Shown piece after piece: positions 1 to 5,785 of a stretch of 5,785 bases of DNA. A program made the position numbers and the translations under genes. The notes beneath the pieces are model-generated. The model had not been told where the DNA came from. It did not search any database and saw nothing but the letters and a program-made list of their open reading frames with translations. Numbering within the stretch: the first letter of the stretch is position 1; each line of letters opens with the position of its first letter. The DNA lies in the NCBI GenBank assembly GCA_029561505.1, contig JAKQXK010000315.1:1-5785 (forward strand). The letters are read 5' to 3'. The stretch is from Spirochaetota bacterium. Its GTDB lineage: Bacteria; Spirochaetota; Leptospiria; Turneriellales; Turneriellaceae.

Positions 1-389
1 CGTGTCGGGGCATCATGGCGCAGCGCCTCGTGCGTAAGCTCTGTACTCACTGCAAAAAACCCAAGACCATCAACGCAAAAGACCTCACTTCGATCGGCCT
101 CAACTACGTCGGCAGCAAGAAAAAAACCGCCCCCCCTGTGGGCAAAATCAGGATATTCGAGCCGCACGGCTGCAAAGAGTGCATGAATACCGGTTACCGC
201 GGCCGAATGGGCGTATACGAGTTCATGCCCATGACCGCAAAACTGCGCGAACTTGTGCTGTCGCGCGTGTCGCTTGACGACTTGAAAAATGAAGCGATTC
301 GCGAAGGCATGATCACTCTGCGTAACGCTGCGCTGCGGCAGGTACTTGCGGGCGTCACCTCGCTCGACGAAGCGATGCGCATCACATAA
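1..389 (+). CDS. gspE: Type II secretion / type IV pilus assembly ATPase, GspE/PilB family (C-terminal part, 5' end outside window)
   Basis: This is the C-terminal end of a hexameric cytoplasmic ATPase that powers pseudopilus or pilus assembly by working on the inner-membrane platform protein. The frame is open from base 3 and reads CRGIMAQRLVRKLC, so the ATG at 15 is internal. The segment GIMAQRLVRKLC matches the family's conserved 'AQRLVR.LC' stretch, which lies after the Walker B and His-box regions; those lie upstream of the window. Two CxxC pairs (codons at 42 and 51, then 171 and 180) form the zinc-binding four-cysteine loop. They are followed by the typical TGYRGRMGVYEF and, at the end, the TSLDEAMRIT-like tail. 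The stop TAA at 387-389 directly abuts the ATG of the platform gene, so the two are surely one operon. GspE and PilB cannot be separated with certainty from this fragment. The family call is firm and the gspE name is likely but not proven. Confidence 0.9.
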   Translation, partial: CRGIMAQRLVRKLCTHCKKPKTINAKDLTSIGLNYVGSKKKTAPPVGKIRIFEPHGCKECMNTGYRGRMGVYEFMPMTAKLRELVLSRVSLDDLKNEAIREGMITLRNAALRQVLAGVTSLDEAMRIT

Positions 390-1610
390 ATGCCGCACTA
401 CCAGTATACAGCCTTCTCGAATACGGGGCAAAAGCTTACCGGTGTCATCGAAGCCATTTCGCCGCAGGCGGCAACGCAGAAGCTCAAAACGCAGAACCTC
501 TATGTACGCGAAATTCGCGAAGATTCAGCGAAACGCGACCGCGAACTTTTTCCGTTTCTGAGTGCGTTTCTTTACCGCATTAAGCGTAAAGAAACGGGCA
601 TTTTCAGCCGCCAGTTGGGCACCCTGCTCGGTGCGGGTATTCCGCTCAACGAAGCGCTCTCTGATATCAGCGACCAGACCGAGAACCCCCACCTAAGAAA
701 GATCATTCAGGAAATGAAGCAGCAGGTGATTGAAGGTAAATCGCTTTCTGAAGCGATAAAGCAGCACGTGAATGTATTTCCCCCGGTTTATGAAAGTATG
801 ATTCGTGTCGGCGAGGCTACGGGCAACTACGAGCCTACCCTGAAGCGCCTCGCCGATCTTGAAGAGCGCAACGAAGAACTAAAAGCGAAGGCGATTACGG
901 CAATGATTTACCCGGCCTTTATGCTGGTGATTTCTGTCGGCGTAGTCTTTTTTCTCATGACTTCGGTCGTGCCGCAGCTCAGCGATCTTTTCAGCGGCTT
1001 CAAGGCCGAGTTGCCACTCATTACCCGCATCGTCGTCGGCATGTCGGGTTTCTTTGCGTCGTTCTGGTATGTGATGATTCTGGCGGTGTTTGGCGGCATT
1101 TACGCATTTGTGCGTTACCGCAAAACCAAAGAAGGCAAATTGAAGAGTGACCGCATGATCATGAAAATCCCTTTTTTCGGCAATCTGCTGCGCCGCATTC
1201 AGGTTGGCCTGTTTTGCCGCAATATGGGTATTCTGATTGAAAGCCAGGTGCCCCTGCTCGATGCACTGAAGATAGTGTCTGCAACGATTACCAATTCAAT
1301 ATTCATAGAAGAACTGAATACGGCCGCGCAGCAGATTAAAGAAGGTTCATCGCTGCGCGAATCGCTGAAGAATTCAGTTATATTGCCGCAGATGGCACGC
1401 GGCATGATAGCCGCGGGCGAAAGTACCGACCGCCTCGCCGAGCTGATGATTAAAGCAGCAGAAATCATGGAGTCTGAGGTCGACAGCGCAGTGAGGCGCA
1501 TGACGCAATCACTCGAACCGATCATGATCGTCTTTCTCGGTGGCATAGTCGCTGCAATTATGGCTGCAGTTATGCTGCCTATGTACAAGATGACAGAATA
1601 CATCAAGTGA
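390..1610 (+). CDS. gspF: Type II secretion / type IV pilus inner-membrane platform protein, GspF/PilC family
   Basis: This 406-residue polytopic inner-membrane protein anchors the assembly ATPase and helps polymerise (pseudo)pilins. Its length is normal for the family. The N-terminal MPHYQYTAFSNTGQKLTGVI followed by 'A...L....L.V..I' is the usual GspF cytoplasmic start. Two T2SSF repeats follow. The first spans about residues 70-195 (RQLGTLLGAGIPLNEAL, then FPPVYESMIRVGEATG) and the second about 272-397 (FCRNMGILIESQVPLLDAL, then LPQMARGMIAAGES). Each is capped by a hydrophobic segment. Likely membrane spans are 171-193, 220-241 and 376-398, the last within the conserved SLEPIMIVFLGG. The ATG at 390 immediately follows the ATPase stop with no intervening base and no clear Shine-Dalgarno sequence, which suggests translational coupling. 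As with the ATPase, T2SS GspF versus pilus PilC is not fully decided, and no pilin or secretin gene is present here to settle it. Confidence 0.93.
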   Translation: MPHYQYTAFSNTGQKLTGVIEAISPQAATQKLKTQNLYVREIREDSAKRDRELFPFLSAFLYRIKRKETGIFSRQLGTLLGAGIPLNEALSDISDQTENPHLRKIIQEMKQQVIEGKSLSEAIKQHVNVFPPVYESMIRVGEATGNYEPTLKRLADLEERNEELKAKAITAMIYPAFMLVISVGVVFFLMTSVVPQLSDLFSGFKAELPLITRIVVGMSGFFASFWYVMILAVFGGIYAFVRYRKTKEGKLKSDRMIMKIPFFGNLLRRIQVGLFCRNMGILIESQVPLLDALKIVSATITNSIFIEELNTAAQQIKEGSSLRESLKNSVILPQMARGMIAAGESTDRLAELMIKAAEIMESEVDSAVRRMTQSLEPIMIVFLGGIVAAIMAAVMLPMYKMTEYIK

Positions 1611-2801
1611 ATGTGGCTTAAGCTTCTCGCCTATTTCTCTGGTTACCGTCGGCGCCTGGTCAGGCTGCGCCGTGTTTTTTTACGCAAGGTTATCCCTCCG
1701 AAGATTCTGATTGTTCGTAACGACGGCATGGGAGATTTTATTCTGACGCTGCCGATCGTCTCGGCGATCAAGGCGCAATTGCCGCATGCGCGCGTTTATG
1801 TTCTGGCTGCCCGATCGCTGCACAGCATGGCTTCTTTTCTGCCCGAAATCGACGGCTGGATTCTCGACCCCGGGTGTCTGTTGAAACGACACCGCAAAGG
1901 AAAATCAAAGTTACAGCTCGAGACCGAATACACGAATCTGATGCGCGAAATTTCTGCGTACCGATTCGACCTCGCAGTTTTTTCGTATGCTGAAAAGACG
2001 AGCGCTGAACTGATTCAGGCGGCTGGCATACCCTACCGACTCGGCCCGCTGCGAAGATCATTTTTTCACCGGTTTAACCTGTGGTATTACATTCCCCGGC
2101 GCAAATCGCTGCAGGCAGAATTTCAGCTGAACCTGAAGATTCTTCGGTCGCTGCGGCTCGTGAATATGTTTCGTTTTCCGCGGGTTGAGTTGCCGCAGCT
2201 TGCCAGCGCGCCGGGCAAAGGCCGTTATTTCGTTATGCATCCTTATAAGCGCTCGGGAACCGCGCTGGTGTGGCCGCTCGAGAACTTTCAGGCGCTGGCA
2301 AGGCAGTTGTCTTCAGCTGGCACGCGCGTCATCGTCATTGGTGACCGCGACGACAGTGAAACCTTGCACTCTTATTTTGGCAGCATACCTTCGGTCGAGA
2401 TTCGCTGCGATTTGAATCTTGTGCAAACTGCAGTGCTGATCGCGGGCGCGCAGCATTTTTTCGGTAATTCATCGGGCCCTTTGCACCTGGCGGCGCTGGT
2501 GCAGACGCCGCACACGGGATTCTACCCTCAGAATAAGACTGCTTCGCCCCGCCGCTGGCGCACTCTGCCGTTTGACGAGCGCCTGCGCCTCTCTCAGTAT
2601 CTTCTCAGCACGTCGTTGCCCGTTGCCTGCGTCGAATGCAAATTGCAGCGCTGCGAGTTTTACCCATGCACCCGTGAAATCAGCGTCGAGACGGCTGCCA
2701 ACTCAGTGGCTTTCTGGAAGCCGAAAATTCAGGCGCGCAAGGCCCCAATTCACAAAAAAAAGCACAAAAAAGCGCCAAAGAAAAAGGCCAAACGCAAGTA
2801 A
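1611..2801 (+). CDS. Glycosyltransferase family 9 (ADP-heptose:LPS heptosyltransferase-like) with lysine-rich C-terminal tail
   Basis: This 396-residue protein is probably a GT-B fold sugar transferase acting on lipopolysaccharide core or another envelope glycan at the cytoplasmic face of the inner membrane. The catalytic domain starts near residue 31: KILIVRNDGMGDFILTLP corresponds to the family's 'MGD..LTLP' motif, and D42 aligns with the catalytic Asp13 of E. coli WaaC. The nucleotide-sugar half carries YFVMHPYKRSGTALVWP (206-222), a loop at VIVIGDRDD, and the family signature GNSSGPLHLAA (285-295). A cysteine-rich segment (C340, C343, C348, C353, then TREI) resembles the 'C..C....C...I' end of family 9 enzymes. 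Before the domain lies a basic, partly hydrophobic leader (residues 1-30). After it lies a tail of about 20 residues that is mostly lysine (377-396). The ATG abuts the gspF stop (TGA|ATG), so it is co-transcribed with the secretion genes. The exact acceptor and sugar cannot be read from the sequence, and heptose is only the commonest donor in this family. Confidence 0.88.
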   Translation: MWLKLLAYFSGYRRRLVRLRRVFLRKVIPPKILIVRNDGMGDFILTLPIVSAIKAQLPHARVYVLAARSLHSMASFLPEIDGWILDPGCLLKRHRKGKSKLQLETEYTNLMREISAYRFDLAVFSYAEKTSAELIQAAGIPYRLGPLRRSFFHRFNLWYYIPRRKSLQAEFQLNLKILRSLRLVNMFRFPRVELPQLASAPGKGRYFVMHPYKRSGTALVWPLENFQALARQLSSAGTRVIVIGDRDDSETLHSYFGSIPSVEIRCDLNLVQTAVLIAGAQHFFGNSSGPLHLAALVQTPHTGFYPQNKTASPRRWRTLPFDERLRLSQYLLSTSLPVACVECKLQRCEFYPCTREISVETAANSVAFWKPKIQARKAPIHKKKHKKAPKKKAKRK

Positions 2802-2856
2802 CGCCGGGGTTTTGACATTTTCGTGACAGCAAACAATCTCGGCGTTTTGCTTTTGT
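2800..2856 (+). terminator. Candidate Rho-independent terminator after the glycosyltransferase gene
   Basis: AACGCCG at 2800-2806 is the exact reverse complement of CGGCGTT at 2840-2846. The stem extends inward by five more pairs including two G-U pairs (2807-2811 with 2835-2839), leaving a loop of about 23 bases. It is followed by the T-rich stretch TTGCTTTTG. The 5' arm begins inside the TAA stop. The long loop and interrupted T run make it imperfect, but its position at the end of the gspEF-glycosyltransferase unit and before a new promoter is sensible. An alternative reading is an attenuator or an accidental repeat. Confidence 0.4.
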
Positions 2857-2875
2857 GTAGCAGTTAGAATATAGT
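2847..2875 (+). promoter_or_regulatory. Candidate sigma70-type promoter for hemA-hemCD
   Basis: TTGCTT (2847-2852) and TATAGT (2870-2875) are separated by exactly 17 bases. The -10 hexamer matches the consensus at 5 of 6 positions and the -35 hexamer at 3 of 6. The -35 begins directly after the 3' arm of the candidate terminator stem. The expected start of transcription, 6-9 bases downstream, falls at about 2882-2885, on or just before the hemA ATG. An overlapping alternative -10, TAGAAT, lies at 2865-2870. This is a prediction from pattern only. Confidence 0.45.
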
Positions 2876-2884
2876 AAACCGCTT

Positions 2885-4159
2885 ATGCAGCAGACCGCCG
2901 TATTGGGTAATTTTCGGGCGTATTCGCTGAGTATTGCCACGCATCCACTGAGCGACCTTTCAGATTTTCCCGATTCGCGAGCATTCTACACTGCTATGGG
3001 CCAGCGTACGCTGCCTGCCCCGCTCTGCTCTCTGCTCTATATGGCTACCTGCAACCGAATCGAGGTCTATGCAGAATTTCATGAAGGCAGCACCGAAGCT
3101 GAACGCGATGCGGCCCTCGCCGGTTTTTCCGCAGTCTTTGCCAATATGCTGGCGCGTAACCCCCGCGTTCTCACGGGCGCGGCTGTGCTCGAACACCTCA
3201 TCGCAGTTGCAAGCGGGCTAAAAAGCCTCGCGCTCGGCGAAACACAGATCGCAGGTCAGCTCAAGCGCGATATCGTATACGCAGAAAAGGCCGGATGGGT
3301 ATCTGGTTCGATGGCAACTCTGACACGCAAGGCGCTCGAAACGCAGAAGAAAATACGCACAACAACCGGAATCTCTGAGAATTCATATTCTCTCATGAGC
3401 CTCGTAGAAGCGCAGATCGAAGACCGGGGCCTCACAGCGATAGGCGAAGGCGTCATTCTGGTAGGTGCATCAGAGATGTCAGCGAAGGTCGCGCGCTTTG
3501 CGCTGCGCCGTGGCACGAAAAGGTTCATGCTGGTGCGCCGCGAGCTGCAGCGTTCAATGAACGCAGAGATGCGCGCGCTTATCGACGCTGACCCGCAGAA
3601 ATTTGTTGAAATCACGCTCGCAGACCTGCGCCAGAATCCGCCGGCGTTTGGCGCGAGCGCGCTGATTCTCGCATCGAGCGCGAGCGAACCCGTGATCACG
3701 GTCGACGACGTTGTTGGTCTTGAGGAGAGGCAGACGCTGCTGCCAGAAGCACCGCTGGTCGATCTTTCATTGCCGGCGAATCTTGACGCCCAAACAGCTG
3801 AACGCTTTGGACGGCGTGCCATTTCGCTGAAAACTCTGCAAGAAATCTCTGAAGTGGCGCGCAGCGAGCGTGCTGCCTCGGCGCGTGCTGCCGAACCGAT
3901 TATTCGCCGGGCGGTTTACCAGCTGTGGCTCGATCTGCTCTACCGCGAAAATGCCGACGTCGTGCAATCTTACCTCGAAACCAAAACCACGCAGACTGAA
4001 ACAGAATGGCAGCGCCTGGCAAATGAAGCAGCGCTAAATGAAAAACAAAAGCGCATTATGTACGATTTTCTAAAAAAAGAACAACGGCGGGCGCTCGCTT
4101 CGCACCGCGAAATGATACTCGATCTGATTACCGGCGGCGCAGAGCGCCCCAATATCTGA
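2885..4159 (+). CDS. hemA: Glutamyl-tRNA reductase (HemA)
   Basis: This cytosolic enzyme catalyses the first step of C5 haem synthesis, the NADPH-dependent reduction of glutamyl-tRNA(Glu) to glutamate-1-semialdehyde. The 424-residue length is typical. The catalytic domain holds the thioester cysteine C56 in MATCNRIEVY and the conserved block HLIAVASGLKSLALGETQI (104-122), with the active-site histidine H104 and the SGL..L.LGE.Q signature. A Rossmann-type NADPH domain begins at about residue 189 with VILVGASEMSAKVARFA and ends near LVDLSLPANLD (291-301). The C-terminal helical dimerisation region follows. Oddities: the usual 'GINH.TAP' start is replaced by SLSIATHPLSDLSDF; the Rossmann GAGE is GASE; and the usual 'P.D/P.R' after the last strand reads LPANLD. 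The ATG at 2885 is chosen because an in-frame TAG lies at 2858-2860 and no other start intervenes. No Shine-Dalgarno sequence is visible. The hemC-hemD fusion starts two bases after the stop. Confidence 0.95.
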   Translation: MQQTAVLGNFRAYSLSIATHPLSDLSDFPDSRAFYTAMGQRTLPAPLCSLLYMATCNRIEVYAEFHEGSTEAERDAALAGFSAVFANMLARNPRVLTGAAVLEHLIAVASGLKSLALGETQIAGQLKRDIVYAEKAGWVSGSMATLTRKALETQKKIRTTTGISENSYSLMSLVEAQIEDRGLTAIGEGVILVGASEMSAKVARFALRRGTKRFMLVRRELQRSMNAEMRALIDADPQKFVEITLADLRQNPPAFGASALILASSASEPVITVDDVVGLEERQTLLPEAPLVDLSLPANLDAQTAERFGRRAISLKTLQEISEVARSERAASARAAEPIIRRAVYQLWLDLLYRENADVVQSYLETKTTQTETEWQRLANEAALNEKQKRIMYDFLKKEQRRALASHREMILDLITGGAERPNI

Positions 4160-4161
4160 CC

Positions 4162-5785
4162 GTGGCGAATCTGAACGGTGAAACGCTGATCGTTGCTTCT
4201 CGCGATTCGTTGCTGGCGCTGGCTCAGAGCATTGAAGCGGCGCAGATGCTGCGGGCTCACGGCGCAATGCCCCGGATACTGACCCTGAAAACCTCGGGCG
4301 ATCTGAAGCTCGATGCCCCGCTCTACGACGTCGCGGCGGCCGCAGCACCGAAAGAAGGCAGGGCGTTTTTCACGCGCGAACTCGACGACGCGCTCATCTC
4401 TGGCAAAGCGGATATCGCGGTACACTCTTTCAAAGATCTGCCAACCGAAGCGGTCGCAGGTGTAGGCGAACCGATCTTTTTTTCAGAAGCATCGGGAGCA
4501 GATATTCTGCTGTCGCTGCAACGGGAAGATTCACCGCGCCGCGCGTCAAAACAGATGATTGGAACATCGTCACTGCGGCGCATTCACCAGCTCAAACACG
4601 CGATACCCGGGGCCGAAACGGTCACGCTGCGCGGCAATATCGTTACGCGCCTGCGCAAGCTTCATTCTGGCGAAGGTGGCATGAACGCCATTCTCATCGC
4701 TGGCGCGGGTATTCGGCGCCTGCAGCGCTTTGCAAACCAAAACCCCGACTCATACTCCGATTTATTGGATAGTCCCGTTCTGGAGAAAATTGCGAAAGAA
4801 CTCGCCGAATTCAAGCGCTACATGAGTGATGGCGTCTCGATTGAAGAACTTGACGAGCTGCTTTTCCCGACTGCGCCGGGTCAGGGCGTTTTGGCATTGC
4901 AGATGAGCACCGCCTGTGAAGCCCGGCTGGGTGACAGCATTCGCCGCATTTTTGCGGAGCACAGCGCGATTGCACCGCGTGTCGGCGTTGAACGCGGACT
5001 CATGGCCGCCCTCGGCACAGGTTGCCACGCACCGCTCGGTGTATCGGCGCTCGAACGATCGGGTAAACTCGAGGTTTCGGTTTGCTTCAGCCGCAGGACG
5101 CAAATGAACCCGCCCGCGTTCTCTGACTCTGTCTATTTGCACAGGCAATTCGCCGGCTCGCTGCAACCACTCATTACCGAGTCGCGATATGGCTTTGGCC
5201 GAATCTTCTGGTGGGGACTCAACACAGCGCCCCAGGGTTCGGGGTTTGTCTCAATCAACGCGCTGAAACAGAAATTGTTGAATCCTCATTTTGCGCCGGT
5301 TGCCGCTTACGGACACATATTTGTGAGTTCGCCTGCTGCGATCGGCTGGCTAAAAAAATTCAGAGAGCGGGCAGATGCGACGTTGTGGGCAGCCGGCGCA
5401 CAAACCGCGAAGGATATCTCGCTTGCCATTACCGGCGCGCGCATCGAGCATGCAGACGTGAACGGATTTGCCGGGGCATTCCGCGAAATTCGTCGGCGCG
5501 ACACGCAGCGTATTCTCTGGCTGGGCTCGGCTTCGGGGCTCGACCGTGCGAAACTGACGGCTGGCGCAGATGCGCACATAGACTTTCTGTCTGTTTATGA
5601 AAATGTACCTGCAGATGCTGCGCAGTTAGTAGCCCAGCATATCGAACTCAGCAGCGCCGAAAGGCCCGAAACGGGCCTGCATCTGCTCACGAGCCGGGCA
5701 TCGGCTGCCGCGTTTACGGGTTTCGCCAGAGTCCAGGCAGAGGCAGCCTGGCAGATTTCGTGCTTTGGCGAATCTGCGGCCGAAC
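4162..5785 (+). CDS. hemCD: Bifunctional porphobilinogen deaminase / uroporphyrinogen-III synthase (HemC-HemD fusion), 3' end outside window
   Basis: A GTG-started frame is open for 541 codons to the window edge. Residues 1 to about 335 are HemC (hydroxymethylbilane synthase), which condenses four porphobilinogens. Visible landmarks are VASRDSLLALAQ (R14), ADIAVHSFKDLP with catalytic D92 (E. coli D84), IGTSSLRR (R139, R140), LRGNIVTRL (R157, R163), PTAPGQGVLALQ, and GTGCHAPLG with C288, the dipyrromethane-cofactor cysteine (E. coli C242). An extra stretch lies at about 191-233. Residues from about 342 to the end match the weakly conserved HemD pattern, which closes the ring to uroporphyrinogen III: GHIFVSSPAAIGWLKKF (384-400), TLWAAGAQTAKDI, RILWLGSASG (450-459), FLSVYENVP, and LHLLTSRASAAAF (507-519). 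The chain is cut in the last HemD segment, perhaps 20-40 residues short. GTG is preferred because it lies 2 bases after the hemA TGA and the HemC domain begins a few residues later. Co-transcription with hemA is near certain. The HemC call is very firm and the HemD call is good. Confidence 0.92.
   Translation, partial: MANLNGETLIVASRDSLLALAQSIEAAQMLRAHGAMPRILTLKTSGDLKLDAPLYDVAAAAAPKEGRAFFTRELDDALISGKADIAVHSFKDLPTEAVAGVGEPIFFSEASGADILLSLQREDSPRRASKQMIGTSSLRRIHQLKHAIPGAETVTLRGNIVTRLRKLHSGEGGMNAILIAGAGIRRLQRFANQNPDSYSDLLDSPVLEKIAKELAEFKRYMSDGVSIEELDELLFPTAPGQGVLALQMSTACEARLGDSIRRIFAEHSAIAPRVGVERGLMAALGTGCHAPLGVSALERSGKLEVSVCFSRRTQMNPPAFSDSVYLHRQFAGSLQPLITESRYGFGRIFWWGLNTAPQGSGFVSINALKQKLLNPHFAPVAAYGHIFVSSPAAIGWLKKFRERADATLWAAGAQTAKDISLAITGARIEHADVNGFAGAFREIRRRDTQRILWLGSASGLDRAKLTAGADAHIDFLSVYENVPADAAQLVAQHIELSSAERPETGLHLLTSRASAAAFTGFARVQAEAAWQISCFGESAAE
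5662..5678 (+). repeat. Perfect 7-base GC-rich inverted repeat inside the HemD coding region
   Basis: AGGCCCG (5662-5668) and CGGGCCT (5672-5678) are perfect reverse complements separated by AAA, which would form a tight hairpin in the message. No T tract follows and the reading frame runs through it, so it is not a classical terminator. It encodes part of the ERPETGLHL stretch between two HemD core strands. It may be chance in G+C-rich coding DNA, and no function is claimed. Confidence 0.5.

Noticed and set aside
15..17. ATG at 15 as the true start of the first gene
   Set aside because: The frame is open upstream to the window edge and encodes the conserved residues just before AQRLVR, so this Met is internal to the ATPase.
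118..136. A7 and C7 runs in the ATPase gene as a possible frameshift site
   Set aside because: The frame stays intact through both runs, with the cysteine pairs on each side in the same frame, so there is no sign of a break.
1199..1606. A 135-codon minus-strand frame opposite gspF
   Set aside because: It mirrors the second GspF domain; the Ile/Ser/Ala-rich content is an antisense artefact, and no start signal was seen.
2572..2826. An 84-codon plus-strand frame overlapping the end of the glycosyltransferase and running past its stop
   Set aside because: It is an out-of-frame shadow of the glycosyltransferase. It could be reached by slippage at the A8 run, but nothing supports that this happens.
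2812..2840. Promoter based on the perfect TTGACA at 2812-2817
   Set aside because: At 16-18 base spacing the downstream hexamers (such as CAATCT or AATCTC) match TATAAT poorly, so the TTGCTT/TATAGT pair is preferred.
3256..3822. A 188-codon open frame on the minus strand opposite hemA
   Set aside because: It lies wholly within the well-supported hemA gene. Its protein is rich in Ser, Arg and Ala, as expected from antisense reading of G+C-rich codons, and shows no recognisable motif.
3970..4583. Minus-strand frames spanning the hemA-hemC junction
   Set aside because: They are fully overlapped by hemA and the HemC domain, which are supported by family motifs; the antisense products show no family features.
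5211..5600. A 129-codon plus-strand frame with many Cys and Arg residues
   Set aside because: It is out of frame inside the HemD domain of the fusion; the Cys/Arg richness comes from shifted reading of GC-rich codons.

Overview
The window is gene-dense, lies entirely on the + strand, and has a G+C content that looks to be in the mid-50s by eye. It suggests a Gram-negative (diderm) bacterium, because it carries type II secretion / type IV pilus-type assembly genes, an ADP-heptose-type glycosyltransferase, and the C5 (glutamyl-tRNA) route to haem. A hemA followed by a fused hemC-hemD recalls the Leptospiraceae. The G+C would fit the higher-G+C genera such as Turneriella or Leptonema better than Leptospira itself. 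This placement is inference from gene content and memory, not from a search.

Region 1 (1-2801) is a tightly packed transcription unit. It holds the 3' end of a GspE/PilB-type secretion ATPase with its four-cysteine zinc site, then a complete GspF/PilC-type inner-membrane platform protein, then a family 9 glycosyltransferase. Each start codon directly abuts the preceding stop codon (TAA|ATG at 387-392 and TGA|ATG at 1608-1613), so translation is probably coupled. The glycosyltransferase sits where a pseudopilin gene (gspG) is often found after gspF.

Region 2 (2802-2884) is the only intergenic gap, 83 bases long. It contains an imperfect long stem-loop followed by a T-rich stretch, which is a candidate terminator for the secretion/glycosyltransferase unit. 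Directly after it comes a sigma70-like promoter (TTGCTT-17-TATAGT) whose expected start point falls almost on the hemA ATG, so the hemA message may be leaderless or nearly so.

Region 3 (2885-5785) holds early tetrapyrrole genes: hemA (glutamyl-tRNA reductase) and, two bases after its stop, a GTG-initiated reading frame that stays open to the window edge. That frame encodes porphobilinogen deaminase (HemC) fused to uroporphyrinogen-III synthase (HemD). HemA makes glutamate-1-semialdehyde. HemC condenses four porphobilinogens into hydroxymethylbilane, and HemD closes and inverts this unstable product to uroporphyrinogen III. The fusion puts consecutive enzymes on one chain.

Nothing here amounts to a wholly new system. 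The points most worth a second look are the HemC-HemD fusion with an extra segment inside its HemC part, the divergent HemA motifs, the leaderless-looking hemA start, and the glycosyltransferase embedded behind gspF. No tRNA, rRNA, CRISPR array, insertion sequence or integrase was seen.
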